Origin: Gammaproteobacteria bacterium
GTDB lineage: Bacteria > Pseudomonadota > Gammaproteobacteria > Eutrophobiales > Eutrophobiaceae
DNA length: 7,865 nucleotides
Assembly: GCA_016198885.1 (NCBI GenBank)
Contig: JACQHV010000050.1
Location: 1-7,865 of the forward strand
Direction: 5' to 3'
Shown in pieces: positions 6,118 to 7,865 of this stretch (positions are counted from its first letter, which is position 1; each line of letters begins with the position of its first letter). The translations under genes and the position numbers were made by a program. The notes under the pieces were generated by a model. The model ran no database searches. It was not told where the DNA came from and saw only the letters and a program-made list of their open reading frames with translations.

Positions 6118-6831
6118 TTATTTTCCGACCAACCTGAGCAATTCATCCGGTGGCGTATAACCGGGTAATTCCTGACCATCCTCAAGATAAATTGCGGGTG
6201 TGCCTCTGATCCCGAACTTCTGTCCCAGTAAAAAATGTTTCTCTACCGGATTAGTGCATTGATTTGCTTTTATCGGAATACCATTTTTGGCGTCAGTTAA
6301 TGCCTGATTGCGATCAGCAGAACACCAGACGGCCTGCATGACATTAAATGCATGTGTCCCGACACCTCCCCTTGGAAAGGCAAGATATCGAACAGCGACA
6401 CCATTCTCATTGAGCACGGGCACATCCTTATGCAACCTGCGGCAGAAAGAGCAATCAACGTCTGTAAAAACATAGATGATATGCTTGGTTTTCTCCGGCG
6501 CGAATTCAATATATTCTTTTGCCGGAAGTTTACTGAATACCTCTTTACGCACCAATGAACGTTGATCTTCACTCAGATTACGTTTTTCCTGCAGGTCCAG
6601 TAAATCACCTCGAAAAACAAAACGGCCGTCGCCGGAAATATAGATCACATCAGGTCCAAGCATGACTTCGTACAGATTTTCGATTGGAGTGGCCCTGATT
6701 CCTGTAATCTCAACATCGGGGATTATTCTTTGCAGTGCATGAGTAATATTTTCTTCCACGGCCTTATCAACACTTGCTGACCAGGCTGTCAGACTGAACA
6801 TTACCCCTATCAAATAAGGCATTATTTTCAT
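6118..6831 (-). CDS. dsbC: thiol:disulfide interchange protein DsbC
   Basis: A periplasmic disulfide isomerase of 237 residues. It has a signal peptide (MKIMPYLIGVMFSLTAWSA, cleavage before Ser20), an N-terminal dimerisation domain (about 20-85, with GDLLDL near its end) and a C-terminal thioredoxin-fold domain. The redox site is CSFC (127-130) in FTDVDCSFCRRLH, where E. coli has CGYC. The cis-proline motif is GTP (210-212), and Cys170 and Cys192 match the structural disulfide pair of E. coli DsbC. Family motifs 'YLAFPRGG' and 'GIRGTPAIYLEDG' are intact. The frame is open upstream to 6909, but AGGAG lies 7 bases before the ATG at 6831, and that start gives a normal signal peptide. It would reshuffle wrong disulfides in exported proteins and depend on DsbD, which is not in the window. 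The usual neighbours xerD and recJ are absent. Confidence 0.95.
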   Translation of the reverse strand: MKIMPYLIGVMFSLTAWSASVDKAVEENITHALQRIIPDVEITGIRATPIENLYEVMLGPDVIYISGDGRFVFRGDLLDLQEKRNLSEDQRSLVRKEVFSKLPAKEYIEFAPEKTKHIIYVFTDVDCSFCRRLHKDVPVLNENGVAVRYLAFPRGGVGTHAFNVMQAVWCSADRNQALTDAKNGIPIKANQCTNPVEKHFLLGQKFGIRGTPAIYLEDGQELPGYTPPDELLRLVGK

Positions 6832-6838
6832 CAAGAAA

Positions 6839-6843
6839 CTCCT
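6839..6843 (-). promoter_or_regulatory. dsbC: ribosome-binding site deciding the dsbC start
   Basis: AGGAG on the minus strand, 7 bases before the ATG at 6831. It selects this start over the upstream in-frame ATGs at 6909 and 6867, which would put 26 or 12 extra residues in front of the signal peptide. Confidence 0.8.
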
Positions 6844-6902
6844 GGAGGTTGGATATCGGTGAGCCATTTTCTGGTACCCCGGAAAACTATCACTTATGTT
6901 AT

Positions 6903-6925
6903 CAGACATTAACAGTACTTGTCTG
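6903..6925. repeat. inverted repeat between dsbC and the GspE-like gene
   Basis: CAGACA (6903-6908) and TGTCTG (6920-6925) form a perfect 6-base inverted repeat around an 11-base spacer that contains the palindrome AGTACT (6914-6919). It lies 72 bases upstream of the dsbC ATG and 90 bases upstream of the ATPase gene, so it could be an operator in the divergent promoter region. It does not match the CTGT-N8-ACAG LexA pattern. No regulator can be named. Confidence 0.3.
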
Positions 6926-7003
6926 TTCCCGTAGCAAGATCAATTAATCCATTGTTTTTAAAATTTCACAAACAGTGCTACAGTCAACTTAATCACCCTG
7001 ACC

Positions 7004-7008
7004 GGGGA
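7004..7008 (+). promoter_or_regulatory. ribosome-binding site of the GspE-like ATPase
   Basis: GGGGA followed by TAAAAC and the ATG at 7015, a spacing of 6 bases. It supports this start for a gene whose 3' end lies outside the window. Confidence 0.55.
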
Positions 7009-7014
7009 TAAAAC

Positions 7015-7865
7015 ATGCCTCGTCGTGCAACCATTCTTGCTACAGAAGAAAAGTTGAATCTTGATTATGTGCTCAAGCAATTATTGCACGATGGTCTCAT
7101 TTCAGAACAACAAAGGGCGCAGTTAAATAAACGAATATCCGGGCCGGATAATACTATTCACCCACTCATTATCGTTGCTGAGCAGGACTGGCATAGTGTT
7201 ACCGAACCCGGTTTTCCTCTCACACTTGAACGCTTGACCCGATGGCTCGCGGAAAAGACCGGATTCCCTTATCTGCGCATCGATCCGTTAAAAATCGATG
7301 TTAACAAGGTTACACGGGTAGTATCGCAGGCCTATGCAACCAACCTGAAAATCCTTCCTGTCAATATAACTGCAAAGGAATTGACTGTCGCGACCTGTGA
7401 GCCCTTTTTCACCGCATGGGAACATGAACTCTCCCGGATAGTAAACCTCAAGATCAGCAGGGTGATTGCCAATCCCAGGGATATAGATCGTTATCTTGTG
7501 GAATTTTATGGAATCAGTCGATCCATACTGGGCGCTGTTATCGACAAATCCAGCGAAACAATTTCCCGGCTCCAGAATTTCGAACAACTCGTGGAAGTCG
7601 GCAAGATGGGGGAACCTGATGCTAATGATCAACATATTGTCAGCATCGTGGACTGGTTGCTCCAGTATGCCTTTGAACAACGCGCCAGTGATATTCACCT
7701 CGAACCACGGCGCGAAAAAGGCAAGGTCCGTTTTCGTATCGATGGCGTGCTGCATCAGGTCCACGATTTTCCGATTATCCTGATGGGCGCAATATCGAGC
7801 CGTTTGAAGATATTGGGAAGGATGGATATCAGTGATAAACGCCATCCCCAGGATGGCCGCATCAA
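7015..7865 (+). CDS. GspE/PulE/PilB-family secretion or type IV pilus ATPase, N-terminal part
   Basis: The frame opens at ATG 7015 and runs without a stop off the right edge: 283 residues plus two bases. An N-terminal MshEN-like region (about 15-165) contains 'LTLERLTRWLAEKTGFPYLRIDPLKIDV' and 'YATNLKILPV'. A linker is followed by the start of the ATPase domain: RASDIHLEP (223-231), VRFRIDGVLHQV (238-249) and KRHPQDGRI (275-283). The Walker A, Asp-box and Walker B motifs and any tetracysteine zinc site would lie beyond the edge. Such cytoplasmic hexameric ATPases power type II secretion or pilus assembly. No other secretion or pilus gene is visible on the left side, so it may be a stand-alone paralogue or the first gene of a cluster to the right. 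The subfamily (GspE or PilB) cannot be fixed from this part. Confidence 0.9.
   Translation, partial: MPRRATILATEEKLNLDYVLKQLLHDGLISEQQRAQLNKRISGPDNTIHPLIIVAEQDWHSVTEPGFPLTLERLTRWLAEKTGFPYLRIDPLKIDVNKVTRVVSQAYATNLKILPVNITAKELTVATCEPFFTAWEHELSRIVNLKISRVIANPRDIDRYLVEFYGISRSILGAVIDKSSETISRLQNFEQLVEVGKMGEPDANDQHIVSIVDWLLQYAFEQRASDIHLEPRREKGKVRFRIDGVLHQVHDFPIILMGAISSRLKILGRMDISDKRHPQDGRI

Noticed and set aside
6832..6909. N-terminal extension of dsbC to the ATG at 6909
   Set aside because: The ribosome-binding site at 6839-6843 and the signal peptide both point to the ATG at 6831.
6903..6925. LexA (SOS) box
   Set aside because: The CTGT and ACAG half-sites do not occur with the 8-base spacing that LexA requires.
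6952..6984. Promoter for the GspE-like gene from TTGTTT (6952) and TGCTACAGT (6976)
   Set aside because: The spacing is about 21 bases and the -10 match is only partial, so I could not support it as a feature.
7288..7845. 185-codon open frame on the minus strand
   Set aside because: It lies wholly antisense to the GspE/PilB-like gene, whose family motifs are clear, and its translation shows no recognisable domain or ribosome-binding site.
1..7865. Mobile elements, CRISPR arrays, tRNA or rRNA genes, phage or defence genes
   Set aside because: I looked for direct repeats, terminal inverted repeats, transposase or integrase motifs and RNA gene signatures on both strands and saw none.

Overview
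The window looks like chromosomal DNA of a Gram-negative bacterium, most likely a gammaproteobacterium. It carries the enzymes that make and use ADP-heptose and Kdo for the lipopolysaccharide (LPS) inner core, and HldE is the fused kinase/adenylyltransferase form typical of that class. A periplasmic DsbC and a GspE/PilB-type ATPase fit this. A fused SoxYZ-like carrier, of a kind named for its association with PQQ-dependent (quinoprotein) dehydrogenases, hints at a methylotroph or alcohol oxidiser. That is inference, because no dehydrogenase lies in the window. I see no tRNA, rRNA, CRISPR array, transposase, integrase or phage gene.

Left part (1-1483): a possible 38-residue membrane peptide on the minus strand (42-158) sits back to back with the SoxYZ-like carrier gene on the plus strand (179-1033). 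The carrier gene faces a small unidentified secreted cysteine protein on the minus strand (1106-1483). A symmetric hairpin with T/A tracts at 1051-1082 lies between the two convergent genes and can terminate both.

Centre (1581-5285, minus strand): a compact LPS-core operon in the order hldE, hldD, waaA. hldE and hldD share a 4-base ATGA overlap, and hldD and waaA overlap by 29 bases or are 16 bases apart, depending on the waaA start. HldE makes ADP-D-glycero-D-manno-heptose, HldD epimerises it to the L-glycero form used for core assembly, and WaaA attaches Kdo to lipid A. A strong ribosome-binding site at the end of waaA is followed by a 10-codon reading frame, and then by the small secreted-protein gene 97 bases downstream, which may be a distal operon member or have its own promoter.

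Right part (5286-7865): a 99-base divergent region separates hldE from a plus-strand DUF3108 exported protein (5385-6107). That gene ends 10 bases from the convergent dsbC (6118-6831, minus strand). After a 183-base divergent region, a GspE/PulE-family secretion or pilus ATPase starts at 7015 and runs off the right edge without its Walker A region.

Most of the window is ordinary housekeeping and envelope biology, and I do not see a clearly new system. The parts least explained by known families are the 125-residue cysteine protein next to the SoxYZ carrier, the short frame after waaA, the divergent membrane peptide at the left edge, and the inverted repeats in the two divergent intergenic regions.
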